Of a DNA stretch of 64,000 bases, positions 34,864-47,193 are shown piece after piece. The translations under genes and the position numbers were made by a program. The notes beneath the pieces are model-generated. The model did no database searches. It had not been told where the DNA came from and was given only the letters and a program-made list of their open reading frames with translations. The number at the start of each line of letters is the position of its first letter. The stretch's first letter is position 1. The stretch is from Mesorhabditis belari (taxonomy: Eukaryota > Nematoda > Chromadorea > Rhabditida > Rhabditidae): the NCBI GenBank assembly GCA_958450365.1, contig CAUEEP010000913.1, forward strand, positions 1-64,000. Direction: 5' to 3'.

Positions 34864-35133
34864 TACCGTAAATACTGTAATAGTACGCCACCCCCCTCGT
34901 ACAGTCGCGTAGTCGCAAAAGTTTTTTAGTATTTCATTTTTTTCAAAGCGCCCGTACTTTCAAAAAATGCGTCTTTGGTATCAAAAAAATAGCTGAAATT
35001 CAGGACTATTTTTTGATACCAAAGCGCGCATTGTAGCATAAACCAGTGTCGAGAAAAACTCGTTCAAAGCTAGACTACACAACACTCCGCACCGTCATTA
35101 TGGGCGTGGGGTACTATTACAGTATTTACGGTA
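34864..35133. mobile_element. MITE family A, copy 4
   Basis: Complete 270-bp palindromic copy flanked by TA, orientation as at 13636-13895. Confidence 0.9.
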
Positions 35134-35298
35134 GCTATTTCTATTAGCTATTAGCTTACTATTAGCACAATATTATGTACGATTATCAGTAATTTTATGT
35201 ACATCAGTTTTTTCAAACAAAACTCTGTCATAGCTTGTTTTCTATTTCCATTTTCTCAGATCACAAAACTGGCCATCGATGGATCATTTATGAGCCGC

Positions 35299-35458
35299 CT
35301 TTGGTATCAAAAAATAGCTGAAATTCAGGGCTATTTTTTGATACCAAAGCGCGCATTGTAGCATAAACCAGTGTCGAGAAAAACTCGTTTAAAGCTAGAC
35401 TACGCAACACTCCACACCGTCATTATGGGACTGGGATACTATTACAGTATTTACGGTA
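35299..35458. mobile_element. MITE family A, half copy 5
   Basis: Begins inside the central TTGGTATCAAAAAATAG hairpin and runs to the TTTACGGTA end; the other half is absent. Between this and 40320 (apart from the repeats listed) I see no gene. Confidence 0.85.
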
Positions 35459-36825
35459 ATTTGTTTTCTTAAAAATTAAAAAAACTAACGTAAGCTTGGC
35501 TCGAGTTTTTATCGAATTTAAAATTTTGTATTCAAATAGCTGTATTTCAAAAAGGACAAAAAGGACAAAAAACCGAGACAAGATTACGATAGCTTCTGCA
35601 AGTTTTCGGTTAGCCAACTGGAGAAGTGAAATGTTGAAAGATTCTTGCAAACCCAAGAAAATTAAGGCGTGGGCTGGGGTTTCTTTGTATATTTTTCCCT
35701 TAAACCCATGCCCATCTTCACTCCTTCCGTTTGAATGCTTTCCAATAGATGGAAATCTCTTTGTGTTCTCCATTCAAAAATTAGTTTTCAGTGAAATTTT
35801 TGAAAATTTTCTAAGAAAACCTTTGTTTTTTTGTCTTTTAAAACACAAAGAATGAGTTTTGTTGACAGGGAAAAGTATATAGAAAACTGAAATTTAAATT
35901 TTGAAAAGGACACAAGACACAATCTAGTTGATCGTGGGTTGAGTATCAAATCGTTTCTTTCCTTTTCCTTAAACGTGTCATCTTCCGAAATCTATCGTGA
36001 TCTATCTTGTTTCTAGTTTTTATCGAATCTAAAGGGATCACTGAGGGTGAGGATGCCAAAAAGTAGAAAACTGGGTACTTCCGCATCTTTGCCCACCAAT
36101 CAAAACAGGATAAATGTAAATTTCCTCGACATGTCTTTGGTTAAGTAAAGATAAGGAGAGAAAAAAGTATAAATAACTTCATTAGGTTTATCTTCGTTTA
36201 CCGTATTTTCTCTAATAGTAGTGTACCCCGGCGAGCCGAGTCGGTGACTATTTTACGGTTTCCAGGTTTTCGCAGAAGCTCAACACTCAAATCCCCCACT
36301 AGATCTCATCGTCAGCTACATTTTCCGACCCCACATCGATAGGTTCGATTCGAGGATTTCACTAATTTGTGGAACTAAAATGCCTACTATTTTTCTCTAA
36401 AATAGCCGATGAAATTTTACGAAAATGTTTTGTCTTTGGTTTTTTACGGGGGCGCGAAGTCGGGTAGTCAAAAAAGGCGATTTAGGCACTTTCGTTCACA
36501 GAAACCTATGTTGTTGTCAATAGATAAAAGGTAGAGGGTAAAAAGTTAAGCATATAGGCAAATTTTCAGAATAATCCGTTCAACCGATTTCTTTCTAGAA
36601 CTTTTTTGATCGAATTTTACAAAAAACGAGAAAAACATTAACGAATTTGCTTGAAAATGGACCTAAATTGTCTTAAAAAGATAGAAAAATGAATAAGAAT
36701 AATAAAATTTTGTATTTAGAGCAAAGGTCTGTAGGTCTATTGATGAATTTTTCATCTATAAATGCTAGTAGAAAAAAAAAAAAGTGTCCAAAGACTTATT
36801 CGGCGAACCGAATACAGTACTGGAC

Positions 36826-37050
36826 AATGAAATATGATATTTGAAAAACGATCGTCACTTTCGCGCGTCTGTAACTCCCTTTGTCTTTGAGTTTAAACTA
36901 TTAGTGTTATACATTTTCTGAAAGCTCTTTTCAAGGGCTACACAATGGTAATATTAATATTTAGAAATACGGTAAAGACATGGGAGTTACAGACGCGCGA
37001 AAGTGACGATCGTTTTTCAAATATGATATTTCATTGTCCAGTAGTGTAGT
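36826..37050. mobile_element. Fold-back element, family C, simple copy
   Basis: TA, then CAGTACTGGACAATGAAATA, the ACGATCGTCACTTTCGCGCG arm and its inverse, closing at GTCCAGTAGTG then TA. CAGT tips with TA target suggest a pogo-like origin. Confidence 0.8.
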
Positions 37051-37564
37051 TTTTGTGCCCATTTTTTTCACCAATCACAACATTTAAACTCACCAATTGA
37101 AAACGAATTTCAGCATTTTCCACTAAATAAGTTTTTTTTGAAAACTCATAAAGAACAAAATTATTCAAAATTTTAAACTTCGTGACAAGAAATAGTTATA
37201 AACCCGGAAATTTCTTGCAAATTCACAAAAAAAAGAAATGGAAATAGTTGATGGATTGCTATTTTGTCTAGATCCTGAGAAAAAGGAGTTAAAAACAAGA
37301 AAGTAAAGGAAAATATTTGATTAAATTGTTCATTTGTGTTCATTCAAGAAAAAAAGGAAAATACGTTTCGAAAAAAAAAAAAAGAAAAAAGGAAAATGTT
37401 CGTCGAAAATTGCCAATTCATCCATTCAGAATTTTTGCTCTATTCTTACTCAAAACATCGGAGATTAAACTGAGAAATTGAAACATTTTTTTTGGAAAAA
37501 TGTCTTTTCAAGAGATTTTTTCAAAAAACTGCTATAATCAAAGCATCAGTTTTCATAGAGTTTA

Positions 37565-37770
37565 GTAAGATAATGAACTGAATTTAGAGATAAGGAGCCG
37601 AATTTAGAGAGATAAGGAACCGAATTTAGAGATAAGGAACCGAATTTAGAGAGATAAGGAGCCGAATTTAGAGAGATAAGGAACCAAATTCGTAGAGATA
37701 AGGAACCAAATTTAGAGAGATAAGGAACCGAATTTAGAGAGATAAGGAACCGAATTTAGTAAGATAATGA
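37565..37770. repeat. Minisatellite, unit GAGATAAGGAACCGAATTTA
   Basis: About nine 20-22-bp units with ACCGAA/GCCGAA/ACCAAA variants. The flanks show no genes. Confidence 0.88.
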
Positions 37771-38399
37771 ATCAGATCAGCCCCAATTTTGGTCATATTC
37801 GATGAGAAATCACAAGGCTCAGTCAATGATGCCAAAATTGAGTTGATCAAATGAAAACTGACGGTTTAATTACTGTAGGTTTTAAGTGCCTTGTCGAAAA
37901 TGGATTAGAAAAATTGACTCTAATCCTACCGTAATCCATTTCTAGCCACTTTAGTAAGCCTATCTTTGTATTCAGTAAAGTCTTTATAATTTCCTTGAAA
38001 TTTGAAGCTTGGGAATTCCCATGAAATAAATAAAATTCGCATTTTCAGAAGTTCAAGAGAGATTAATCACGGAAAAGGAAAAGAATTCAGAAAAAATGAT
38101 CGAGAAAATGAAGAGAGGAAAGCGGAAAAAAAGTCCCAAAAAAATGGGATCATTTGTAGAAAATTCTCCCCAGGGAATCATGTAAAAAAGGAAGAAATTT
38201 CGAAAAATCTTTTCTTTTCGGAAATTGAAAAAAGGCTTTTGACCAGAGAAGCAATAAAAATGATGAGTTATTTGTGGGGAAAAGGAGATTCAGTCAATGA
38301 ATGATTAGAGAGTTTCAATTTGAATTTATAAAATGAAATTGTATAGACAACGTTACGGTAGTAAAGATGGCAAGTTTTAGAAAACAAAATAATACTTTT

Positions 38400-38530
38400 G
38401 TGGTGTACTTTGTGCTCAAATCCGTAAATGCACCCTTTCTGGTGCATTGAATTCTTCAATTTTCTAGCAGTAAAATAGAAAATGAAGAATTAAGCGCACC
38501 AAAAAGAGTGTGTTTACAGATTTGAGCTCA
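38400..38530. repeat. Short palindrome with CACCCTTTCTGGTGCATTGA arms
   Basis: GTAAATGCACCCTTTCTGGT versus its degenerate inverse AAAAAGAGTGTGTTTAC around a GAAGAATTAAG centre. Related half-copies appear near 7980, 10740 and 24850. Confidence 0.55.
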
Positions 38531-38964
38531 AAGTATCTCAGAGTGAACAAATCAATTGCGCAAGAAAGCATTTAAAAAGATTTGTTATCAAGTATACGGT
38601 AACTTTCGAAAGAAGTACCTTTGAAAACTTTAAAGTTGACAAGTCTAGTACATGTTTTTGTTTTCTTTCCGGGCAAGTGTCCATTGGAGGGAATAATTTG
38701 CCTTGACAATTCCTGTGAGACTTCTCATCTCTTCCTTCAAAAGATCTTTTTTTGGCATCACTCAAATATTCGTTTCCTTTTCTCATTTTTCAGAAATATC
38801 AAGACATTGACATATCTTTTTCAACTACGAAACCTTTTGAATCTCTGGAATTTGGAAGTTTTTTGATGGAAGAATATTTTGTTCTTTGCACTTGGGAGGA
38901 AGGGAAATGTGAGACTTTTTCTAGTGAAATTATCTAGCAGAGAAATGACTTATGGTTACTGGGT

Positions 38965-39815
38965 ACTAAGCAGTTGAAGGAGGGCACTTAGAATTTTCTC
39001 AAATGTAGTTTTTGCTAGGGTAATTGATGGCGCTGATCATGAAAAAAAAACATTTTTGATCTCTGGAGAGCCTATACCGACATTTCCTTTATGCCCCAAG
39101 CCTACAGACACATGACTGATCAATTGAATTTCATGAATCCGACTACAGGTTCCTACACGCAAAATGATGAATCCAAATGAAATTGCTTCAAAAAGATAAT
39201 CAAACGGCGTTCATTCCAATCAATGTTCATTCCAATGACAGATACGCTGATTAAATGAACGAGTTTCTTTGGTGTCAGGAATTCAAAAAGGACGTTGCTT
39301 TTTACCACTCCTGGGACAAAGTGCGCCAGTTGTGCCCTTGCGAGTAATTCCCTCCTCCCCAACCCAAAAGATATCCGCGCGAAATAGTGTAAAAAATGTG
39401 TTCTCTGTTAAAAATGATTAGAAAATGATTAATAAAAATATTTCAATTGATCATCAGCACTCACAAACTAAGCTGATAAGAAGAGTCGAATTTCAGATTT
39501 TTACTTTTTCATAAAAGTCCATTTATAAAACAATCTACAAGACGGATTTTTATGAAACTATCATTTTTAGAATCAGCGCATTTTTTGGTCTAGAAAACGC
39601 AAATGTCAGTGTTTTTTAACAGAGAACACATTTTCACGCGAACGTGCAACGGTCCTCTTAAGGACCACAAACTACCCAATATAATGGCAGTACATCAGTT
39701 TTTTCAACTGAAAACATAACTTAAAAACGTTTTTTCGTGATCAGCCCCATCAATTACCCTAGAAAAGCTAAATTTGAGAAAATTTTAAGTGCCCCCAATT
39801 GCCTTAGTACCGGTT
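38965..39815. repeat. Large inverted repeat, about 850 bp
   Basis: TTGCTAGGGTAATTGATGGC at the left matches GCCCCATCAATTACCCTAGA at the right, with GAAGGAGGGCACTTAGAATT outside. A second pair (TGTGTTCTCTGTTAAAAA and inverse) is nested inside. Confidence 0.65.
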
Positions 39816-40018
39816 GTGGTAAAACCTATGTATTACAACAGTATGCCTCATGAAAAGCATAGTCAACAAGGTACAGTAAGAGTACGATAAGCGACAAAGT
39901 AAGTCAGTGAAAATGGATCACAATGTACAGCACTTGAAGTTTCAGCTGAGTAACTTTTCAAAATTGCGAACGAAAAGACATTCGTCTTGTCACTAGAATA
40001 CTTTCCTATACTTAATTA

Positions 40019-40245
40019 TTAGGCTGTCCAGAAAGTCTTTTTTTTCTTTTCGTACTTCCATTGAAAAATAACAAAAAAAATCATCAAATTCAAAAAAACC
40101 ATAAGACATTTTAAATCCGCTTTAATGTTATTTTGCAGAAAAATAATGAACATTTCTAATGAAACAAATCATGGTTTAATTGGTGCATTTGTTGGTTTTA
40201 AACGGAAGTACGAAAAGAAACGAAAAGACTTTCTGAAAAGCCTAA
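40019..40245. mobile_element. mariner-like MITE (227 bp)
   Basis: TTAGGCTGTCCAGAAAGTC at the left and GACTTTCTGAAAAGCCTAA at the right, TA duplicated on both sides, arms extended by CTTTTCGTACTTCC/GGAAGTACGAAAAG. No transposase. Confidence 0.85.
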
Positions 40246-40325
40246 TATTACAGGACTTTCAGTTTTCATTTAGTTTACAGGCTTTATCAAAAATTTGGCC
40301 CAATTACTGTAAAATATTCTTCAAC

Positions 40326-40966
40326 TCACACATCGCCTTTTCCATTGCTTTCGTTTCGACTGAATGGACGTCCCATTGCGTCGAAAACCTGCAAAAAGGA
40401 ATTGGAAAATCGTTTTCTTTGAGAAATTTACTAATGTTTGCAGTAAACTTGGCTCTTACGTAGCTTCCGGGTATTTTGAACGAGTCGTCACGCTTTGAAG
40501 GCCTATAACTTTGTCCAGGGATAATATTTTTATTAACTTTTTATATCATTGTACGGAGGACATTTTAGGCTTTCAAATCATACCAAATAGAGCTTGATTG
40601 GATCATCGAGTCCAAGAAAATCAGAGCCCACTCTGAGCAAACGAGACCGATCCAACTCGGCTGTCGTCTCACCTTGTTTGCATGAGAATAAAAAATCCAG
40701 TTAAGCTCTATTTGGTATCATTTGAAAGCCTAAAATGTCCTCTGTACAATGATATAAAAAGTTAATAAAAATATTATCTCTGGACAAAGTTATAGGCCTT
40801 CAAAGCGTGACGACCCGTTCAAACTATCCAGGTTTTTCCAAAATACCCGTAAACTACGCAAATTTTAGTAAAAAAAGAAACACACCGCATTGTGAATTTC
40901 CCTTTCGCGTGGGCGATAATCGGGTGCATATTCGACGGTGTACGCGGCTCCTCCTTGATGCGACAT
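40326..40966 (-). CDS. Small protein, 47 aa, unrecognised
   Basis: Two in-phase exons, 40966-40886 and 40388-40326. The product starts MSHQGGAAYTVEYAPDYRPR and ends FDAMGRPFSRNESNGKGDV. It is hydrophilic, with no signal peptide or membrane span. The start codon follows an acceptor (CAATTTTTAG, GTAAA, ATG), suggesting trans-splicing. A fold-back element occupies 40459-40857 of the intron; without it the intron would be about 95 bp. A GTGAGT donor overlaps the TGA stop, so more exons downstream are possible and the true protein may be longer. Confidence 0.45.
40459..40857. mobile_element. Fold-back element in the 47-aa gene intron
   Basis: TAGCTTCCGGGTATTTTGAA, CGTCACGCTTTGAAGGCC and TTTTATATCATTGTAC blocks recur inverted on the right side; total about 400 bp. 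Confidence 0.8.
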
Positions 40967-41206
40967 TTTACCTAAAAATTGATATTTCATTAGAATTACA
41001 TGATCTGCTAACATAAGAAATAAAAAGACATAAGAAAATAAAGACAAAGACATAAGAAATGTCTCTTTTTAAAGGTCAAGAATAGGCCATAAATTGTTGT
41101 TGAATCAAGTTACGAAATCGATTGCCATTTTTGTGCTGAACAAATATTAACTCGGAACAAAAGAAAAAAAATATTTGTCTTATGAATGAACAAAAATGGA
41201 ATAGCA

Positions 41207-41653
41207 GCGATTTCAAAAGTTTTACGGGGGTGGGACAAATGCGACCTTTTTTTGCGCCCCTGGACATTTGCGCACCTTTTTTTGCTGGAAAAGGCTTTAG
41301 GCAAGGCCGTAGAGCTTCGAAAATATTTCCACATAAGGGAATCGTATGCGTAGATTCCGAATTTCGACAAATCACACCTCGCTGACACGTCAAATTTGGG
41401 CTAAAAGGCAAAAACTGCGGAAAAGCGTTAAGTTGTGTAGTTTTTGCCTTTTAGCCCAAATTTGACGTGTCAGCGAGGTGTGATTTGTCAAAATTCGGAA
41501 TCTACGCATACGATTCCCTTATGTGGAAATATTTTCGAAGCTCTACGGCCTTGCCTAAGGCCTTTTCCAGCAAAAAAAAGGTGCGCAAATGTCCAGGTGC
41601 GCAAAAAAAAGGTCGCATTTGTCCCACCCCCGCGATTTCAAAAGTTTTACGGG
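41207..41653. mobile_element. Palindromic element with a 22-bp flanking direct repeat
   Basis: The core 41229-41631 starts GGTGGGACAAATGCGACC and ends with the inverse (GGTCGCATTTGTCCCACC); arms are long and nearly perfect around a TGCGGAAAAGCGTTAAG centre. Identical 22-bp direct repeats (GCGATTTCAAAAGTTTTACG plus GG) flank it at 41207-41228 and 41632-41653. Stretch 41654-42380 has no supported gene. Confidence 0.85.
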
Positions 41654-42381
41654 CACAAACTAATCAAAACTTATTCAGATATTCAGCTAATAGAGAAGAT
41701 TTTGTACAATTGATTTCTAAAGATACTTGATAATTGCAAATCGAGCCCAAATCCTTCCTAATATGCACAATCTTATGAGAATTAAGATTTCAAGAACTCA
41801 AAAGCCAAACCGAATCTGGAACACCCACTCTCTTCATACACACACAAAAAAACGAATAAGTGGGTCGAAAAACTGTAAAGTGGCCCTCGAAAAGGAAAAG
41901 AAATTGAGAGAAAATTTCTCTGTAAACTTTGCCAAAAAAGATTCTGAAAGAAAAATTCTTCTTTCTGATTTTCTTTTGGACCAAAAAGAGGAGAATTTTT
42001 CGAGAGTGGCAACGCATCGATGAGAAAAAAGAGAAAAGAAAGGAGATTTTTCTCCGTTTGTTCAGTGGATATCTTCTTTGGACCCCACCCACTAAATTTT
42101 GTAAAAATTTCTTACTGAAGGGACCAACGAGAAAGCGAATGTTTCAAAAATCAGTAGAGGTAAATAAAAACGATGTTTGGGTTTATTTTACTGACTCATT
42201 GGAATTTTTTATTTTGATTTGGAGTGAGTATACAAAAGAATTGCTTAAAATGGATTGTAGATTGATTGCAAACCCTTTTTCAATTATAAAAGTCCCAGGC
42301 CTGTTTCAGATTTTTGAGTGTCGAAAAAAATTAGAAAACGGAAGGAAAACACTCTAATTATAATTATAACTGAAAAAAATG

Positions 42382-43195
42382 TACCGTAAAAACTCTAATC
42401 TAACGACCCCCTATAGGAGCGTCGCGTAGTCTAATTTGCACTCAAAGAATCGATCATATCTCGACACCAGTACGTTTATCTCTGCGCGCTTAGGTATCAA
42501 ATTAAAGTGGAGAGGATGGGTGATTTTTTTGAGATATAACACATTTTTGAACATTAACCATACAAAAAATGATTGAAAAGTGGCAAAAAGGAGCCGATTT
42601 TCAATCATTTTTTTCTAAGAGCTGGTTAATGCTAAAAATATGTGTTATATCTCAAAAAAAAATCACCCATCCTCTACTTTAATTTGATATCTAAGCGCTC
42701 AGAAACAAATGTACTGGTGTCGAGATATGAGCGATTCTTTGAGTGCAAACTTAGACTACGCGACGCTCCGTTGGGGCCCGTTCTATTAGAGTATTTACGG
42801 TAATTTGTTCTATTAGAGTATTTACGGATTTTCCGATTCTAGGGGGAAATTTATAATGCGAATCAGGCTTGTAAGCGGGAAATTTAATATCTTTGTGATT
42901 TTTAAAGCAAAACCCAACGAATCGGGCAGCTACGCACTGCGATGGAAAAACGTAGCTGCCCCATTTGTTGAGCCAATTTTGCATCATTTTTCAATCATTT
43001 TTTTCTAAGCGCTGGTTAATGCTAAAAATATGTGTGTTATATCTCAAAAAAATCACCCATCCTCTCTACTTTAATTTGATACGTAAGCGCGCAGAAACAA
43101 AAGTACTGGTGTCGAGATATGAGCGATTCTTTGAGTGCAAACTTAGACTACGCGACGCTCCTATAGGGAGTCGTTAGATTAGAGTTTTTACGGTA
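42382..43195. mobile_element. Composite of TACCGTAAAAACTCTAATCT palindromes
   Basis: Ends TACCGTAAAAACTCTAATCT and AGATTAGAGTTTTTACGGTA enclose one full palindrome (to about 42800, ending in ATTAGAGTATTTACGGTA) plus a further half copy separated by about 160 bp of unique DNA. The inner AAAAAATCACCCATCCTCT arms are repeated three times. Confidence 0.75.
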
Positions 43196-43759
43196 ACTTC
43201 ACTTGGCCTGATAACAATATCTAGATATATCAAATGATAAATTTACCAGATAATCGTAGAGTCAGCCAAGATTATTTACTAAATAAAGAAGAACACGAGA
43301 AGATCAAATAATTTGCGATGATGAAGGGAAAATGGGGGTGGAAGGGCAAATTTGCACAAATGTTTAACGATTTGGTGAGTGATCGAAAAGATCAAAAAAT
43401 GGTGAGAAAAAAAGAAAATGAAAAGGAAAAAATTGATGAGAACAAAGACAAATAATGAAGAGAATGAAGAAGAAGGAAGAAAGAAAGATTATTGAAAAGA
43501 AAACGGAGAAGAGAAGATGCACGCGGGGAAAAGAATGAAGTCCTTGATCATCACAGCGATTTGCGATGACGTTAGAAAATGAAGTAAAAAGTATCGGAGT
43601 AGGTTTCGTGGGTTGTTAACGAGTATCGAGTGTACGAGTACGTGGACTGTATCGAATGCATTTTTTAAAACGTGTCGACTTTCCAAAACTACAATAACCT
43701 CGCTTCTGCTTATTGTTCAATCGATTTTTCTGATTTTGAGAGGAAGATTCAAAAGTAGA

Positions 43760-44027
43760 TACCGTAAATACTGTAATAGTACCCCACCCCCTCGTACAGT
43801 CGCGTAGTCGCAAAAGTTTTTTAGTATTTCATTTTTTTCAAAGTACCTGTACTTTCAAAAAATCCGTCTTTGATATCAAAAAATAGCTGAAATTCAGGGC
43901 TATTTTTTGTTACCAAAGCGCGCATTGTAGCATAAACCAGTGTCGAGAAAAACTCGTTCAAAGCTAGACTACGCAACACTCCACACCGTCATTATGGGGG
44001 TGGGGTACTATTACAGTATTTACGGTA
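43760..44027. mobile_element. MITE family A, copy 6
   Basis: Complete 268-bp copy, about 295 bp upstream of the phosphatase start codon. Stretch 43200-43760 shows only purine-rich DNA. Confidence 0.9.
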
Positions 44028-44299
44028 GTTGATTAGAGAACTAGAGGCAAGATTACTGTAGCTTTGACGACACATTGACACTTTTTAGAAAACGGAAAAG
44101 AATATATTTACATGCAATTTTTACATTTAAAAAGAGTAATTTAAATTTGTGTTCAATAAAAAATATTTCCTTCAAATAAAAACAAATTTCGGCTAAACAC
44201 CAATCGTATCTTGCTACACTACGACTCAGGTTGGTTTTTTTCTTCTACTTTACTTTATTCTTTTTTGAAACTTTCATTTTCTTGACATGTTTATGCTTT

Positions 44300-44310
44300 T
44301 TTTCATCTAG
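44300..44310 (+). promoter_or_regulatory. Probable trans-splice acceptor of the phosphatase gene
   Basis: CTTTTTTTCATCTAG ends 11 bases before the start codon at 44322, with no coding exon upstream. Confidence 0.5.
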
Positions 44311-44321
44311 ATCATTCGAAA

Positions 44322-47014
44322 ATGCCAGCCGAATCCAAAGATCAAAAGAAAAACGCGATAGTGTAAGTTTTTATTGAATATTTGAAACTTTGTTAAAAAA
44401 TTTAAATATTGGTTTTGAAAGATTGGAGCTCTTTTCATTACTGGAGCATAATTTTTGTTTGTTGACTTCTGTAAAAGGTTAGTTGTTCAGCCGTAGTAGA
44501 TTTCGGTTGTTTTGTAGTTTTTATGTCACATGTTTTAATCTTTGCCTTTAGTGATGCAATCAAGCCGACCTCGACAATGAATTCTGCTCAACCAGCCGCT
44601 CCACATTGTAAACCGGCAAACAAAATGAAAAGGAGAAAAACCTCAAAACAAGAAGAGAAGGTAAGAAATTTTGGGTTTGGCTATATAAAGTAGATGTTTG
44701 CTTGATGGAGACAAAATTTTCTTGGTTTATTCTTATTTGGTAGAATTTAGACTCCAGAACAACCAAAGAACACTGCCCTACCGAAATCGCCAACCGCGAA
44801 AAGTAGAATAACTTATGCATTCTAATTTTTAAACTTTTTTTGTTTAGAGAAACCATCAGGCGGAGTATTACCAGAAACAAAGGATGAGATAGCGAAAAAA
44901 GACAGAAACTTGGCAAAAAGCGGAAAATCGGTATGAAATTTTAAAATTGTTAAACGGTGAAATGAGCTATGCTTTTCTTCATCAGTTTTTATTTTTTAGG
45001 CACTTTCATTCTACGGACGAAACGATCTCTTGAACGATGATGCACTCTTGAAAGTAAGAATTTTTCTTTGATATTTGATAGGTAAACGTTTCTTTTAGCA
45101 GCAGCAAGAAGCAGAGTCGAGTGGCGATGATCAACCAAAAGTCAAAGGGAGAGGTAGCGAGATCGCGCAGGATAATCGATCGAAATGGGCACTCAATTTG
45201 CTTGCAAATCCAGATGTGAGGAGATTTTACTTATTAGTATTTGAATTGGCTCATAAATGATAATCGATATTTTAAGTTTTATCGTTTTTAGGCCTATCGA
45301 TCCATCGGACGTGAATTCTTGAAGAACAAAACTTACCAGGCCGCCAATCCCGATGCCACGTACTTTTGCGCAAATATGAACAAAAATCGGTGAGTTGCGG
45401 ATGTTAAAAGCTTTGAATATCTTTATCTTAACATTTTATGTTTTAGCTATGGTGATACCCGTTGTCTTGATGTGACTCGAGTGATTCTCAAGGGTCGTTC
45501 GCCTGAAGATGATTACATCAATGCAAATTGGATTCATCTTGATGATGGATTTCGGTGAATATTAGCACTTTTTTCCTAAATTGTCTTTTTTACAGTTACA
45601 TCTGCACACAAGGACCAATGGAGGAGACAAGTGAAGATTTTTGGCACATGATTTTCACCGAGAAGGTATACAATATTGCTTTATAATCATAGCTAAACCT
45701 TATGTTTGTTTTCAGGCACTGGTGATTGTGATGATATGCAATTTTATTGAGAGCAACGAAGAGAAATGTTACAGGTCCGTGAAAGTTGAATTATTGAATT
45801 ATTTTCTTCTTTAGATACATCAATCCGTCAAAGAAACTCACGTTTGGTCCATTTAAAGTAACTCATCGCGAAAAAAAGACGATTGAGGGAATCGGGGAAG
45901 AGATTAGCTTGAATTGCTTTGAGATTGCAAAGTGAGTATTTGGTTTGAAACATTTTAAAGTTCCAAATACGGTTAGATTCGCTTAACAGTGTTCTTATAT
46001 GTTTTTCTTTTAGAGAAGGCGAAAAGGAGCCGCACACGATTCATCACTTTCAATGCACTCAATGGAACGATCACACAGCGCCCACCGATCCCCGACCATA
46101 CGCAAGTCGGCATTTTGGTTGCTCAAAATTTAAATTTAAATACGTGCATAAAGCTTTTGACCATTAGATTTATAAATAGTGTGACATGCCTATTTTTATT
46201 TTTTTATTTTAGTATTGCTAAAGAAAGTGCGCGAGCTTGGTGGAAAAGATGGCCCCGTTGTAGTGCACTGTTCGGCGGGAATTGGACGTTCTGGATCGTT
46301 TATCAGTATGCTTTTTTTATTGATCAACCCAAAAAGTTCCGCTTTTAGTGATGGACTTGGCTTTGCAGAAAATCGCTAAAGATCCGAAGACAAGCTTGAT
46401 TTCGGTGCTGAAAGAGACTAGGAATCAGAGGTGCTTGTTGTTATGATGGGTATATATTCTTTCTTTGTTTAGAGCCTCGGCTGTACAGGGAATCCTTCAG
46501 TATCTCTTCATTCACATTGTCGTCCTTGACACTCTCGTTTTGGTGAGTTAAAAACTGTTTTGTTTAAAAACTAAGTGAACTACCCAGTCGTTATTACGAG
46601 TTGACAATACAATTCTTTTATTTTCCTATTTAGAGTGGAACAATTTCGAAAGATGGCCTATATCAGAAGCTTCTCTCCAAATATCGAGGGTCAGTTCATT
46701 TAGTTTAGCAGAAAAGTTTTATTTTGTTGTTTCAATGTTTTTTTCTTTTCACATTTGTTGGACATTCTTTTGTTTTAGTGGACTCAAAGCAATGGAGGCA
46801 AAACAAGCGAAGAAAAAGGAGGAAAAGGTTGGGATTATATGAGTATGAGTTTTTCATATCTTATTTTAGGACAGGGATGAGAAGGGGAACAAAGAGGAAA
46901 ATAACAACAACAATAACGCTGATGGAAAATCGACAATGTGTGTGTCTGGGGTGAGTTTTCTATTCTTTCACCCCTACTTTTTCCTTTCAGATTGCCTCGG
47001 GGGAGAAACATTAA
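44322..47014 (+). CDS. Protein tyrosine phosphatase, worm-expanded class
   Basis: About 19 exons, roughly 490 aa. Residues 1 to about 150 are Lys/Gln-rich and probably disordered (MPAESKDQKKNAIV, KMKRRKTSKQEEK). The catalytic domain follows: pTyr loop NKNRYGDTRCLDVTRVILKG, DDYINANWIHL, YICTQGPMEETSEDFWHMI, ALVIVMICNF, the WPD loop as WNDH..P, the P-loop VVHCSAGIGRSG with catalytic Cys and Arg intact, and the Q-loop RNQRASAVQGILQY. It removes phosphate from tyrosine. The Asp of the WPD loop is kept although Pro is replaced by Asn. Hydrophilic C-terminus with a run of Asn, ending SGIASGEKH. This architecture is common among the many nematode, often germline, phosphatases (family knowledge; expression is inference). 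One donor (A|GTCGGC, 46106) is weak. Confidence 0.93.
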
Positions 47015-47187
47015 AATGAATGTGTGGATTGGACCAAAAAATACGTATCAGTTGTTAAATCGGAAAATTCAACGAACAAATTTTACCCAAACTCGGTCAC
47101 TCTCTTTTTGTCTATTTGTATACGATTTGTGTTCACATGCCTTTTTTGTATGCTTTATGTGAATCGTATGAATATATCTTTTGATTG

Positions 47188-47193
47188 AATAAA
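47188..47193 (+). terminator. Polyadenylation signal AATAAA
   Basis: About 175 bp after the phosphatase stop codon, followed by T-rich DNA. Stretch 47200-47720 has no supported gene. Confidence 0.6.

Noticed and set aside
41929..42357. 142-codon plus-strand ORF
   Set aside because: Lys/Phe-rich composition expected of AT-rich DNA, frames open on both strands, no splice signals or domain.
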